A stretch of DNA of 64,000 nucleotides from a virus: positions 1 through 64,000 of the IMG/VR virus record IMGVR_UViG_3300037261_000044; one strand, given 5' to 3'. Each line of letters begins with the position of its first letter. Position 1 is the first letter of the stretch. Positions 1 through 8,935 of this stretch are shown one piece after another. Below the pieces are notes generated by a model. That model was not told the DNA's origin. It saw nothing but the letters and a program-made list of their open reading frames with translations, and did not search any database. The translations under genes and the position numbers were made by a program.

Positions 1-3000
1 TGCGCGACAAGGGCATCATTGACCTGCCCAAGGACACGACGGCGGCTCAGCAGGAAGCGCAGCGCCTCGTGGAAGAGACTGCGGCCATCCGTGAGAACAA
101 GGTTGCGGTGAGCATGGTTCAGGCGACAGCACTTGCGAAGGACGCGGGCGTTCCCGTGCTCCCCGGCGAAGACGCTGCCACCATCCTCGACAAGGTGTTC
201 GCACAGCAGGGCGGGACTCCCAAGGGGCCGGTCTTCACACCCGCCGACGCGGCGCGCGACGAAGAGGGACAGACTGCCAAGCAGATGTCCTTCGCCGGGA
301 TGGCGCAGCACCCTGAAGACGTGATGGACTACAACCCCACGGCGATGAGCGCACGGAGCAATGAACTAGACACGTGGCACGCCGCCGGAGCCATCGACCA
401 CCCGACGATGCCGGAAGACCTTCAGAACGTGCGTGACAACTTCCGTCAGCGCGTTGACTCCATGCACCCGAATGAGGTCGCGCAGCGGTTCAACTCCGAC
501 GCGCGCACTGCCGACTGGCAGAAGGGTATCCTACAAGAACAACGTCCCGAGGCTGTAACAGGGGACGTGGCTCAAGAAATGCGTGCTCGCCCGGAAGGTA
601 GCCCAGCGCAGGCTACAACCGTGGGTGCCGGTGCAAGTCCCCAGCCAGACATGGCTACCCTGAAGGACGACTTGCGGAAGGCGGGAGTACCCGAAGACAA
701 GGTAGATGAGATTGCACAGAGAGCATCTGAGGCAGCGACGCCGCCCGTCTCCACGGACACGGGTCAGGCCATGCGTGCGAGTTCACGTGCGGCGGCGCTG
801 TCTCCTTCTCCTTTCGGCGACTCGGCATATGTCCGGTCGCGGGGAGCCGACCCGAACACACTGACGGTCAACGACCGCCCGGTGGTCTCCGCTGTGGCGA
901 ACACGGTCGCTGGTACCGCCGACCCGGAACTCAACGCCGGGGCACGCATGATACAGTCGGCCAATCAGGCCATCGAGAAGACCATCGCCACGTCCTCATG
1001 GGCACCGACCGTGGACAAGGCGTTCTCGGATGCGGTAGACCTTGGCGTGAACATTCTCGACAGGGGTAAGTATGCGCTGCAAGGCGCTGGCCCGAAGTCT
1101 GGCGGTCTCTACTACAGGCCCGGAGAAATCGGTTTCTACAACGATGTGCAAGCACCGTCCAGTCTTGCGAAGCAGGGCTACGGTGACGTGGGTACGCTCG
1201 CGCGTGCTGACACGACCATCCACCTCAACCCGGTAGACATGTTCCAGAACGCACAGAATGAAGCCCGCTTGCAGGGCATCTCACTGCCGCGTGCTCTGGC
1301 ACAGGACACTGTGGAGACGGGTCTTCACGAAGTGGCGCATGACCTCGCCTTTCACGGCGTAGGGGAACAGAACTTCCTTGATGTGTTGAACCAGATGAAG
1401 GCGGACGGCGCGGCTGAAGTCGCTGCACACACGAACGCCCTCGAAGCGACTTTCCAGAAGATGGCCGATGATGGTACACTCATCAAGTGGGAGAACGACA
1501 ATGGACGAATCGGTAGACTCAACTCAGACGCAAACGCCGCCGCCCGAGGCGGGGGTGCCGGAAGCCAGTGGACAGACAGCCTCCACGACGACCAGCTACC
1601 TCTCGCGGCTCGGGGTAACGGAGCCGTGGGCCAAAACGCTGTTCGGAATGCTGAAGGCGTGCCTCCGGCAGCCCAACCCGCCAGTGGAGGAAATCAAGGG
1701 GTACCTAGCGGCGCTCCAAGCGGAGGGGGCCGACCCGGAGGCGGTGTACCAAGCGCTGGTGGAGACGCGGAAGCAAGGCTTACCGCCGCTTCCGGCCTAC
1801 CCGACCGTAGCGCCCCCGTCGAGCCAAACCCCGGAATCACCGGAGAGCGACCAGTCGCCAGCCGACTCCAACGCACCGACCTCAACGGAAACGGGGTCAA
1901 CCCCGCCGGAAGGCCAGCAGCCCCCGCCGCAGAGTCCCCCGGCGCGCCGGGTCAGCCGCCAGTAGTCCGCATCACCAGCCCGGAGCCGCAGTTGCTTCAG
2001 CGCGCCGGAGCGCCGGAGAAGACAGCGGTCTTCGAAGAGCCGCTGCCCGAGGGACGTATCCTCGAAGCGCCGCGCTCGCTGACGGACATTCAGGACAGCC
2101 TGCTCAACGACAACAAGATGCGGCAGATTGGCAACGCTGTCGCCGACCGCAATCCCATCGCCAAGGCTGCCATCGACGCCATCGCCGGTAAGACGGCGAC
2201 CGCTGTCACGCCTTTCGAAAAGGACATTGCCGCGTACGCCGTGAAGGGCGACGTGGACGCCTCTCGCGCTGTGATGGCGATGGCGGAAATCCGTCAGGGG
2301 CCGTCGCCATTCGACACACTGGCCGGTGACCTGACGCACGCCACTGACTGGCGCGGCAACGATGTCATCGTGCCGAAGGGCGACCTCTACTCGCACCCGG
2401 ACAACTTCATCCTCAACGACGCGCAGAAGGGCTACGTCGCGCGCATCCACCAAGTGCTGGATGAGGCGGTCGCCGACGCCCGCGCTGCCGGTGTGGACAT
2501 CAAAGACCTCGCCTCCACGAGCGGCGATAACGGCCACTGGGTTCCCCGCTGGGTGCAGGGTGCGGACGGTGTGTCTCTTGAGCGCCCGTACGGCAAGACC
2601 GCATTCGGTGCAAGCCAGCCGTTCGACAAGGCGCGGTCATTCCCAACACAGGCGCAGGGCATGCAGTCCGGCATTGTGTACCACAACACGGACGATGCCA
2701 TTCAGGCGGCGGTCTCCGCACTGTTGCAGAAGACGCGCGACGCGGAACTCATCAACAACGTCAAGGGCATGGGCGCAACCCCGAGCGAACTGGCTGGCCC
2801 TGCCGCCCGCGCGCCGCTCGATGCACAGGTCATCAAACTGACCGACGCCCGCAACCAGTTGAACGCGGCCAACAAGGCGGTCGCCGACCTCAAGGTGGGC
2901 AATGCCACGATACAGGCTGGACGGCAAACGCTTTCGCCTGCGGACATCCGCAACATCGTCAGCACACACCCGGATGTCACGGGCGCGCAGAGCGCGCTGG

Positions 3001-5504
3001 CCGACGCCACCAAGGTGCGCGATGACCTTCAGACGCGCTGGAACTCTGCCTCCACCCCGGCGGCGCAGGAGCGCATCGGGGCACAACTCGACGTGGCGAA
3101 GAACAAGGTCGCCGTCGCACAGAACGACCTGAAGGAAGCCAACAGCAACATCCGGCAGCAGGTCACGTCGTCGGACACGGAACAAGTCACCGGAGCGAAA
3201 ACCAAGTCTGCCAACAGTCTGGCCGATGCCATTGCGCAGCAGAAGGCGGCGCAGGCGAACTACGACAGCATCTACGCCGGGACGACGCAGGCGAAGCGCG
3301 ACCTCAGCAGCATCCTCAAGTCCAAGGCGAACACTTTCCGTGAGCCGGGGACGGCCTTCGGCATGAGTTCCGACATCATCCCAGTGCGGACAACCACCAT
3401 CCCGGCGCTGGGCAATCGCATCTTTCCGTCTGAGACCGCCGACCAGTTGGAGGCCGCGCTGTCGCCGAAGACGAGCAAGGCGCTCAGCAACCTCGCCAAG
3501 GTCAACGACTTCTCGCGTATGATGGTCACGGCCACCGACTTCGCCGCGCCGTTCTTGCAGGGACTCCCCATTCTCGCGCGCGACCCCGGCGCGTGGGCGA
3601 AGGGCATGGTCGCCCACTTCCAGACGTACTTCGACCCAGAGCACTTGCAGGCCATCTACGCCGCCAACCGCGAGTTCGCGAATGCCTCAGGGTTTAACGA
3701 TTACGTCGGCGGGCTGAACGCGAACGAGTTCTACAACAACGCCATCGGCGGCAAGACCATCATCGGTCACGCCGCAGAGTCGCCCATCCCGTTGCTCCGT
3801 GTCCCGGCGCAAGCACTGGGCCGGTTCCGCATCGCGTTCGATGCGTTCAACGATGTGGCGAAGTTGGAGACGTGGCGCGGTCTGTACCAGTCGGCTGAGG
3901 GTGACCCGAAGAAACTCGAAGAACTCGGGACGTTCGTGCGCAACCTCTCCGGCTCAACGTCTATGGCGCGCGCCGGGGCGACGGTCGGCCAGCGGCAAGT
4001 CGAATCACTGGTGATGTTCGCACCGCGTTTCACCCGGTCGGCATTCGCACTGGGTGCACAAGCCATGCAGGGCGGCATCGGTGGTGCCAACGCTCGCCGG
4101 TCTCTCGCCAGCCTCGTCCTCGGGGCCATGGCGGCGTATGCTGCGGTGAAGACCGGTCTGCACGCGGCAGGCATGGGTGACCCGCTGAGTGCCAAGGACT
4201 TCGACCCATCGCAGGGCGGACGCTTCATGTCGGTCAAGGTGGGCGACAACTACATCGGTCTCGGCGGCTCAATGCGTGGTGCCATCCAGATGCTTGGCAG
4301 CGCCGCCGTCGCGGGTGCGACGAACCCGAGCGAGTTGATTTCCACCGACAGCGCGACCAATCCATTCTTGAAGTTCGCGCGGTCGCGGTCTGCTCCCGGT
4401 GTCAGTCAGGTGTGGAACCTCATCTCCGGCACCGACCCGATTGGTCACCAGTACACCGGCACGCAGGACTGGCTCTCGAAACTGCCGGACAGCCTGATGC
4501 CGTTCGGTGTGAGTGCTCTGGTGGGTGCCTCGGGTAGCCCGCAGGCGCGCGTCGGCATCTATGCGGCGCAGACGTTGGGTCTCCGCACCTTCCCCGAGAC
4601 GTTGAACGAGAACCTGTCCAAGACTCTGAAGGACGACATCAGCAAGATTCCCACAAACGTAGTAGGGTTCTCGGCAACTGACCGCGCCGACATCACAAGC
4701 TGGGCCAACCTGACCAAGTTCCAGAAGGTCGCCATCCTTCAGCGATACCCGGAAATCCGGCAGCAACTCGACCCGAAGGAAGCGCAATACTGGACGGGAT
4801 ACAAGCAGGTGGAGGCCGACACGTTGCAGGCCAAGCGCTCGCTCGGGCAGCAACTCTTGGATGCGCAGGCGAAGACAGCGCAGGGCATTCCGCTCTCACC
4901 GGGCGACATGACCGCTGCCGCGTATCGCAAGGCGCTCTCTGACATCACCACCAAGCAGTACGCTGCGGAGGCGGCACTGAACGGAGCGAACGCCATCACC
5001 GGGCAAGGCGGGAACTACGCCTCCACGGGTGGCCCCACGACGCACCGGCAGCAGGTCATGACGGACTATTACAACAACGTCGTGAGCGCGGACTACGTTG
5101 ACCCGAACACCGGGCAGTTGGACTTCGCCGCGAAGGACGCCGCTGAGGCACAGTACCTTGCGACCATTCCGGCGGCTGACCAAGCCATCGTCGCGCAGGA
5201 GCAAGGCGCGGAGTACGACATCGTAGCGCGAGAACTCAAGGCCGCGAAGATGGCACTGGCTCCATACTGGTCGCTGGGTGACAGCATCGCGAAGAGCATG
5301 GGCTTCGATGACGCACAGGCGCTCACCATGCAGGGTTCAGCGGCACAGTTGAAGGCGTACAACGCGAAGAAGTTGAAGGCTGAGACCGCCTACAAGAAGG
5401 CAAACCCCACCGCGAACACCTTGCTCATCGACTGGGGGTACGCGAAAACCCCGCCGACGAAGGGTCTCTCCATCGGGCCTGTGAACCGCACGCCTCTGTA
5501 CTAG
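1..5504 (+). CDS. Giant virion protein with HExxH peptidase motif (5'-partial)
   Basis: The frame is open through the left edge (first full codon at nt 3), so the true start is outside the window; about 1,830 codons are visible. A zinc-metallopeptidase signature HEVAH lies at nt 1326-1340. A Gly/Ala/Pro-rich, probably disordered stretch covers about nt 1500-1960 and coincides with a second reading frame. A coiled-coil-like region spans about nt 2820-3330. An Ala/Gly-rich hydrophobic segment lies near nt 4090-4170, and the C-terminus is Ala/Lys-rich. Size, mosaic build and position before scaffold and capsid genes fit an internal or ejected virion protein of the large polyvalent type. This is inference: no other catalytic motif was recognised, and a portal or MuF-type relative cannot be excluded because the N-terminus is missing. 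Confidence 0.7.
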   Translation, partial: RDKGIIDLPKDTTAAQQEAQRLVEETAAIRENKVAVSMVQATALAKDAGVPVLPGEDAATILDKVFAQQGGTPKGPVFTPADAARDEEGQTAKQMSFAGMAQHPEDVMDYNPTAMSARSNELDTWHAAGAIDHPTMPEDLQNVRDNFRQRVDSMHPNEVAQRFNSDARTADWQKGILQEQRPEAVTGDVAQEMRARPEGSPAQATTVGAGASPQPDMATLKDDLRKAGVPEDKVDEIAQRASEAATPPVSTDTGQAMRASSRAAALSPSPFGDSAYVRSRGADPNTLTVNDRPVVSAVANTVAGTADPELNAGARMIQSANQAIEKTIATSSWAPTVDKAFSDAVDLGVNILDRGKYALQGAGPKSGGLYYRPGEIGFYNDVQAPSSLAKQGYGDVGTLARADTTIHLNPVDMFQNAQNEARLQGISLPRALAQDTVETGLHEVAHDLAFHGVGEQNFLDVLNQMKADGAAEVAAHTNALEATFQKMADDGTLIKWENDNGRIGRLNSDANAAARGGGAGSQWTDSLHDDQLPLAARGNGAVGQNAVRNAEGVPPAAQPASGGNQGVPSGAPSGGGRPGGGVPSAGGDAEARLTAASGLPDRSAPVEPNPGITGERPVASRLQRTDLNGNGVNPAGRPAAPAAESPGAPGQPPVVRITSPEPQLLQRAGAPEKTAVFEEPLPEGRILEAPRSLTDIQDSLLNDNKMRQIGNAVADRNPIAKAAIDAIAGKTATAVTPFEKDIAAYAVKGDVDASRAVMAMAEIRQGPSPFDTLAGDLTHATDWRGNDVIVPKGDLYSHPDNFILNDAQKGYVARIHQVLDEAVADARAAGVDIKDLASTSGDNGHWVPRWVQGADGVSLERPYGKTAFGASQPFDKARSFPTQAQGMQSGIVYHNTDDAIQAAVSALLQKTRDAELINNVKGMGATPSELAGPAARAPLDAQVIKLTDARNQLNAANKAVADLKVGNATIQAGRQTLSPADIRNIVSTHPDVTGAQSALADATKVRDDLQTRWNSASTPAAQERIGAQLDVAKNKVAVAQNDLKEANSNIRQQVTSSDTEQVTGAKTKSANSLADAIAQQKAAQANYDSIYAGTTQAKRDLSSILKSKANTFREPGTAFGMSSDIIPVRTTTIPALGNRIFPSETADQLEAALSPKTSKALSNLAKVNDFSRMMVTATDFAAPFLQGLPILARDPGAWAKGMVAHFQTYFDPEHLQAIYAANREFANASGFNDYVGGLNANEFYNNAIGGKTIIGHAAESPIPLLRVPAQALGRFRIAFDAFNDVAKLETWRGLYQSAEGDPKKLEELGTFVRNLSGSTSMARAGATVGQRQVESLVMFAPRFTRSAFALGAQAMQGGIGGANARRSLASLVLGAMAAYAAVKTGLHAAGMGDPLSAKDFDPSQGGRFMSVKVGDNYIGLGGSMRGAIQMLGSAAVAGATNPSELISTDSATNPFLKFARSRSAPGVSQVWNLISGTDPIGHQYTGTQDWLSKLPDSLMPFGVSALVGASGSPQARVGIYAAQTLGLRTFPETLNENLSKTLKDDISKIPTNVVGFSATDRADITSWANLTKFQKVAILQRYPEIRQQLDPKEAQYWTGYKQVEADTLQAKRSLGQQLLDAQAKTAQGIPLSPGDMTAAAYRKALSDITTKQYAAEAALNGANAITGQGGNYASTGGPTTHRQQVMTDYYNNVVSADYVDPNTGQLDFAAKDAAEAQYLATIPAADQAIVAQEQGAEYDIVARELKAAKMALAPYWSLGDSIAKSMGFDDAQALTMQGSAAQLKAYNAKKLKAETAYKKANPTANTLLIDWGYAKTPPTKGLSIGPVNRTPLY
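1501..1965 (+). CDS. Candidate overprinted protein inside the giant virion gene
   Basis: This ORF of 154 codons lies in the +1 frame relative to the host gene. The ATG at 1501 is preceded by GGGAGA at 1489-1494, a good ribosome site with 6 nt spacing; the stop is TAG at 1963-1965. The middle reads like an ordinary folded helical protein (for example GVTEPWAKTLFGMLKACLRQ followed by amphipathic helices), flanked by Pro/Ser/Thr-rich ends. The host frame over the same bases is low-complexity Gly/Ala/Pro. That contrast is what is expected when a new gene is overprinted on a tolerant linker. Function unknown. It could still be chance in a high-GC sequence. Confidence 0.5.
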   Translation: MDESVDSTQTQTPPPEAGVPEASGQTASTTTSYLSRLGVTEPWAKTLFGMLKACLRQPNPPVEEIKGYLAALQAEGADPEAVYQALVETRKQGLPPLPAYPTVAPPSSQTPESPESDQSPADSNAPTSTETGSTPPEGQQPPPQSPPARRVSRQ

Positions 5505-5506
5505 GG

Positions 5507-5536
5507 TTGACATCTGTCTCGTAATCACCGTATCAT
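5507..5536 (+). promoter_or_regulatory. Sigma70-like promoter before scaffold gene
   Basis: Perfect -35 TTGACA at 5507-5512, 18 nt spacer, and -10 TATCAT (5 of 6) at 5531-5536. It lies just after the stop of the giant virion gene and 27 nt before the scaffold-like start codon. Confidence 0.6.
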
Positions 5537-5562
5537 AAGAGTAGAGCGAAAAGGAGCATCTG

Positions 5563-6870
5563 ATGCCTGAAGACGCAGCCGCCGCCGCAGCCGCCACCCC
5601 GACCGAAGCTGAAATCAACGCCAAGGTCACACCCGCCGACGCACGCGAGGTCATCGAACCTTCGAAGTCGGCTCCCAAAGCCGAACGACCCAGCATCACC
5701 GAACTGTTCGAAGCCGAGAAGGCTGCGGGCACGATGGGCGATAACCCGGACGAGCCGGATGCAGAAGCCGCTGCTGCCGCCGCCGCCGCTGCCGCCGCCA
5801 AGCCCGCCGCCGTTGTGCCGGAGGCTGCCAAGCCTGCCGACAAGCCGGAGGCGACGCCCGAAAACCTCAAGAAGCTGGAAGGCAAGACCGAGGAAGAACT
5901 CGCCACGCTCGCCGCTGCGAACGTCGAAGACCTCGAAAAGCTGGCCGCTCTTGAGGCTGAGACCGCCGACGCCGTAAAGGCGAAGGCCGACCTCGATAGC
6001 CTGCTTGAGACCTTTGATGACCCGGCGGTACTGAACGCGGCGCTCGCGCGCGCAGGCGTCGCCAAGGTCGCGGAACTTCCCGCCGTCAAGGAACTCGTTG
6101 GCCGCATGGTGCAGAGCGCCCGCGACCAGACGCGCAACGAACTCATGAAGGCACAGGCGCAGGCTGCTCAGCTTGCCGACGTGACCAAGGAGGGGCGCGC
6201 CGCCAAGGACAAGCTGGTGGCCGCGCTCGACAAGCTGGCGACGGATATTGATGAGGGCGACGCCCACGAAGGCCCGCTCAACATTCCGACCGCCGACGCC
6301 ATCAAGCAGGCGTTCGATGAGTATGCTGGCGCTGCGGTGGGTGAGTACCACACCAAGGCGTGGCAGGTGCTCAGCGACTCCATGTACAGCCTGCCCGAGA
6401 TGGGTGGCCCGGTGCCGGACGGCGTGAAGACGCAGCCCCCGGCGTTCTCCCCTGAGCAGAAGCAGTTGCTCGCGGCTGTCGCGGGTACCCCGGACTCAGC
6501 CCTGTGGATGGCGGCGCACCTCGCCGTCGAGCGCGATGTCCTCTGGACGTGGGCGCAGGCTGAAGCCGCTGCCAACAACCAGACCTCCTTCGAAGGTGAG
6601 AAGACGCTGCTTCAGGCGGCGCACGCGAAGGAAATCAAGGAACTGACCAAGAACCACGCCGCTGAAGTGAAGACGGCCCGCGACGAAGCCCGTGCGGAAG
6701 CGCTGGCCGACGCCGCGACCCCCGGCAAGCTGCCGCCGAAGACGCCGAAGACCCCGACCGCTCGCATCACGGCGACCGACCCTGACGACGACGGCATTCC
6801 TCAGGGCGCGACCATCAAGGAAATCAGGGGCATCATCGCCGCGCGGCAGAACGCAGGCGTCGAAGTCTAA
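5563..6870 (+). CDS. Scaffold-like Ala/Glu-rich protein
   Basis: 435 aa. ATG at 5563 follows AAGGAG with good spacing. The protein is dominated by Ala, Glu, Lys and Asp, with an Ala run near residue 70, long predicted helices (about residues 90-260 and 340-390) and a Lys/Pro-rich tail. No enzyme motif is visible. Composition, length and place between the giant virion protein and the capsid gene fit an internal scaffolding protein, which typically combines coiled coil with a basic C-terminal capsid-binding tail. A core or capsid-assembly protein is the alternative. It has its own promoter and is followed by a terminator hairpin. Confidence 0.55.
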   Translation: MPEDAAAAAAATPTEAEINAKVTPADAREVIEPSKSAPKAERPSITELFEAEKAAGTMGDNPDEPDAEAAAAAAAAAAAKPAAVVPEAAKPADKPEATPENLKKLEGKTEEELATLAAANVEDLEKLAALEAETADAVKAKADLDSLLETFDDPAVLNAALARAGVAKVAELPAVKELVGRMVQSARDQTRNELMKAQAQAAQLADVTKEGRAAKDKLVAALDKLATDIDEGDAHEGPLNIPTADAIKQAFDEYAGAAVGEYHTKAWQVLSDSMYSLPEMGGPVPDGVKTQPPAFSPEQKQLLAAVAGTPDSALWMAAHLAVERDVLWTWAQAEAAANNQTSFEGEKTLLQAAHAKEIKELTKNHAAEVKTARDEARAEALADAATPGKLPPKTPKTPTARITATDPDDDGIPQGATIKEIRGIIAARQNAGVEV

Positions 6871-6895
6871 GGTGCTCCCCAGCTAAGGGTGAAGG

Positions 6896-6921
6896 GAGGG
6901 GTCATATGCGACCCCTCTTTT
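6896..6921 (+). terminator. Intrinsic terminator after scaffold gene
   Basis: GAGGGGTC (6896-6903), loop of 6 nt, GACCCCTC (6910-6917), then TTTT. An 8 bp perfect stem with a U-run lies between the scaffold-like gene and the lysis pair. Confidence 0.75.
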
Positions 6922-6938
6922 GCTCGCCGGAGGTGACC

Positions 6939-7364
6939 ATGAGCAAGCATCCCGTAAACAAAGTGCTGGTTGACCAGCGTGGCATCAGCGACCGCATCGC
7001 CGATGTCGTCGCTGCATTCGCCGGGAACATGAAGTTCATCTACCTGCACGCCGCCATCTTCGGTATCTGGATGGCAACTGGTGGTTTTGGGACGGATGCA
7101 TTTCCGTTCAACCTCTTGACCATGGTGGTCAGCCTTGAGGCCATCTTCCTGACGACTCTCGTCATGATTTCCCAGAACCGTCAGTCTGCGTCCGACCGCC
7201 TCACCCTCGAACACGAGGCGAATGAGACGGAGCAACTGCTGTCCCTGCAAGAAGGGCAGACGAAGGAACTCGGGAACCAGACCACGATTCTCAACCAGCA
7301 GACCGAAATCCTCAACGCCATCCATGAGCACTTGACCGGGGAAGCCAGTGTCCCTTCCGCGTAA
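6939..7364 (+). CDS. DUF1003-family membrane protein, holin candidate
   Basis: 141 aa. ATG at 6939 has an excellent ribosome site, GGAGGTGACC, just upstream; an upstream in-frame ATG at 6906 lies inside the terminator stem and is unlikely. The pattern matches DUF1003: an N-terminal DRIAD motif, two membrane helices (about residues 28-45 and 53-72), then SQNRQSASDRL and a Glu/Gln-rich helix. DUF1003 is a bacterial inner-membrane family of unknown function. The GH25 lysozyme start overlaps its last codons, and two membrane segments with a charged cytoplasmic tail suggest it works as the holin. That role is inferred from context. Confidence 0.8.
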   Translation: MSKHPVNKVLVDQRGISDRIADVVAAFAGNMKFIYLHAAIFGIWMATGGFGTDAFPFNLLTMVVSLEAIFLTTLVMISQNRQSASDRLTLEHEANETEQLLSLQEGQTKELGNQTTILNQQTEILNAIHEHLTGEASVPSA

Positions 7365-8235
7365 GGCATTCGACTTCTCGAATTGGACGCGCATCCCGAC
7401 CGCTGAGGACTGCGCGTTCCTGCTCGCCGCTGGGTACACGACAGCCATCGTCGGCGCGTCATTCAATATCGGTCTCGCCCGCCAGCAGATAGCCGTCCTC
7501 CTTACCGCCGGGTTCCGCATCGAAGTCTATGCATGGCTCCGGCACCCATGGCAGGCGCAACTCCTTCAGAACGCCATCGACGCGGGAGCCGGGTTCCCGG
7601 TCGAGCGCTATTGGATGGATGTAGAGGATGCGCAGGATGCCACCGGCAAGACGACCGCCGAGCTAGAGTTCGACATTCAAGCCGGGGTAGACTATCTGCA
7701 TGCCGGGTTACCAGCGGGCATTGAAGTCGGCATCTACACAGGCGACTGGTTCTGGGATGCCTACGTGGTGTCCAAGAAAACCTTCGGGTGCCGACTGTGG
7801 CTCGCGAACTACGTCTCAGACACGACCAACCTGCCACCCGTTCCCGGTGGTTGGACGGTAGATGAACTGGTCATCTGGCAGCATGCCGACACGCTTCCGG
7901 GGACAGACTTCAACGCCGACGACGACCTGATTCTCATTGAGGTACTTGACATGACTCCTGACGAGACCACCGCAGCCATCAAGGCGTACGTTGACCCGAA
8001 GACCACCGCTCTCTACCTGAACGCGGTGCAGAACGGGGAGGACATTCTGAACCACGGTGCTCAGATTGCCGCGCTGGCGCTGGCATTCGCCGCCCATGTG
8101 CAGGCTCAACCCGTCGCCGCGCCGCCCCTACCGGATGACCTCAAGGCTCGGTTGGACGCCATTCAGGCTCAGCAAGATGCGCTTGTAGGTCGAACCAAGG
8201 CTGCTGCTGCCGCCCTTGCGCCCGCCGGGTCATAG
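7348..8235 (+). CDS. Endolysin, GH25-type muramidase
   Basis: 295 aa, GTG start at 7348 inside the end of the DUF1003 gene, preceded by GGGGAAG. GH25 landmarks are FDFSNW at the N-terminus, the catalytic DxE pair in YWMDVEDAQ (about residues 89-97), VGIYTGDWFW, LWLANY and the late WQHADT and DFNADDD elements. GH25 enzymes cleave the MurNAc-GlcNAc beta-1,4 bond of peptidoglycan. The fold is complete by about residue 200; the remaining 90 residues are Ala-rich and helical, with no recognised cell-wall-binding repeat. No signal peptide is seen, so export through the upstream membrane protein is expected. Confidence 0.9.
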   Translation: MSLPRKAFDFSNWTRIPTAEDCAFLLAAGYTTAIVGASFNIGLARQQIAVLLTAGFRIEVYAWLRHPWQAQLLQNAIDAGAGFPVERYWMDVEDAQDATGKTTAELEFDIQAGVDYLHAGLPAGIEVGIYTGDWFWDAYVVSKKTFGCRLWLANYVSDTTNLPPVPGGWTVDELVIWQHADTLPGTDFNADDDLILIEVLDMTPDETTAAIKAYVDPKTTALYLNAVQNGEDILNHGAQIAALALAFAAHVQAQPVAAPPLPDDLKARLDAIQAQQDALVGRTKAAAAALAPAGS

Positions 8236-8289
8236 CTGCTAAGCTGAGAAGGTCAATCCAGTAAGCTATCAGCCGAAAGAGGTGCAACC

Positions 8290-8478
8290 ATGCATGCCAT
8301 GGGCGAAATCAAGGAAAGCAATCGCTACGACACTCAGCCCCGGTTTGAGGGCGGGACGTACGTCATCGACCGCGTGAACGGATTCCGCATCGGCGACCAC
8401 TACACCGACGCCGCCGCCGCCCGCGCCGCCGCCGATGAGTTCAACCTTCACGGCCTACCTCTGGCGTCTGCCAAGTAG
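8290..8478 (+). CDS. Small protein of unknown function after endolysin
   Basis: 62 aa; ATG at 8290 follows AGAGGTG with a usable spacing. The product has an N-terminal polar half and an Ala-rich helix (YTDAAAARAAADEF). No family recognised. It could be a lysis accessory protein, but nothing in the sequence shows that. It is the last gene before a 457 nt non-coding region. Confidence 0.55.
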   Translation: MHAMGEIKESNRYDTQPRFEGGTYVIDRVNGFRIGDHYTDAAAARAAADEFNLHGLPLASAK

Positions 8479-8562
8479 GCAATAACCCCCAGCCACTTGG
8501 CGGGGTTCGGACATGAGAGGTACATGCTTGAGGCATGTCCACTCACGTTCCGGGGGTACGCA

Positions 8563-8610
8563 AAGAGACCCGGCATCGTCAGACTCCTTGTGAGCAGTGC
8601 CGGGTCTCTT
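8563..8610. terminator. Strong 13 bp hairpin, possible terminator
   Basis: AAGAGACCCGGCA (8563-8575) pairs perfectly with TGCCGGGTCTCTT (8598-8610) around a 22 nt loop. There is no U-tract on the plus strand. Its stem core resembles the terminator at 61072-61099 (AGAGACCCCGG). It could stop read-through from the lysis genes or be a structured RNA. Confidence 0.5.
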
Positions 8611-8712
8611 GGCGTCCGAAATCCTACCCACATTTTCGGACATTAGAAGTGCAGCAGTTCACTCCCCCAGCGGCCTTTCTGGCGTCTCAATATACCTCGT
8701 TTACGCAGACTC

Positions 8713-8741
8713 TTGACACCAGTCATGCGAGTCGATATATT
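8713..8741 (+). promoter_or_regulatory. Strong sigma70-like promoter for capsid operon
   Basis: TTGACA (8713-8718), exactly 17 nt, then TATATT (8736-8741): perfect -35 and 5 of 6 at -10. The -10 is one arm of a TCAATATA/TATATTGA inverted repeat (8688-8695 and 8736-8743), which could be an operator. About 190 nt separate it from the capsid ATG. Confidence 0.75.
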
Positions 8742-8935
8742 GAATTAGAGGGTAACCACATCCTCGTGTCTACCGGTTCCAGCCAAGGAGCCTCCCACTT
8801 CCTTCGGGGAGTATGAGCGGAGTGCCACCAGCAGAACTATGAGCGTAGATTCGAACGCAAGGCTTCCTCAGTCTTTTCTCGAATCCGTGAATTACGCGCC
8901 GTCGCCAGACGGTGCCCAAAGGGAGACTCATCACC

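Larger units (their letters stand above)
8479..8935. other. Non-coding region before capsid gene
   Basis: 457 nt without a convincing gene. It holds nested hairpins: GGACATG with CATGTCC around 8509-8540, enclosing ACATGC/GCATGT; then a 13 bp stem at 8563-8610; then a TCAATATA/TATATTGA dyad at 8688-8743 that overlaps the capsid promoter; then a leader of nearly 190 nt. An ORF from 8535 crosses it, but it has a poorly spaced ribosome site and its coding sense conflicts with the stems. The region probably carries termination, promoter and leader-RNA control. Confidence 0.5.

Noticed and set aside
2637-3644. Minus-strand ORF of 335 codons inside the giant virion gene
   Set aside because: Shadow of a real frame: Arg/Leu/Val-rich, no ribosome site, no motif. 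Unlike the 1501-1965 frame, the host frame here is ordinary protein.
8535-8816. ORF of 93 codons before the capsid gene
   Set aside because: Poorly spaced ribosome site, crosses a 13 bp hairpin and the capsid promoter, and the product shows no recognisable pattern beyond one CEQC.
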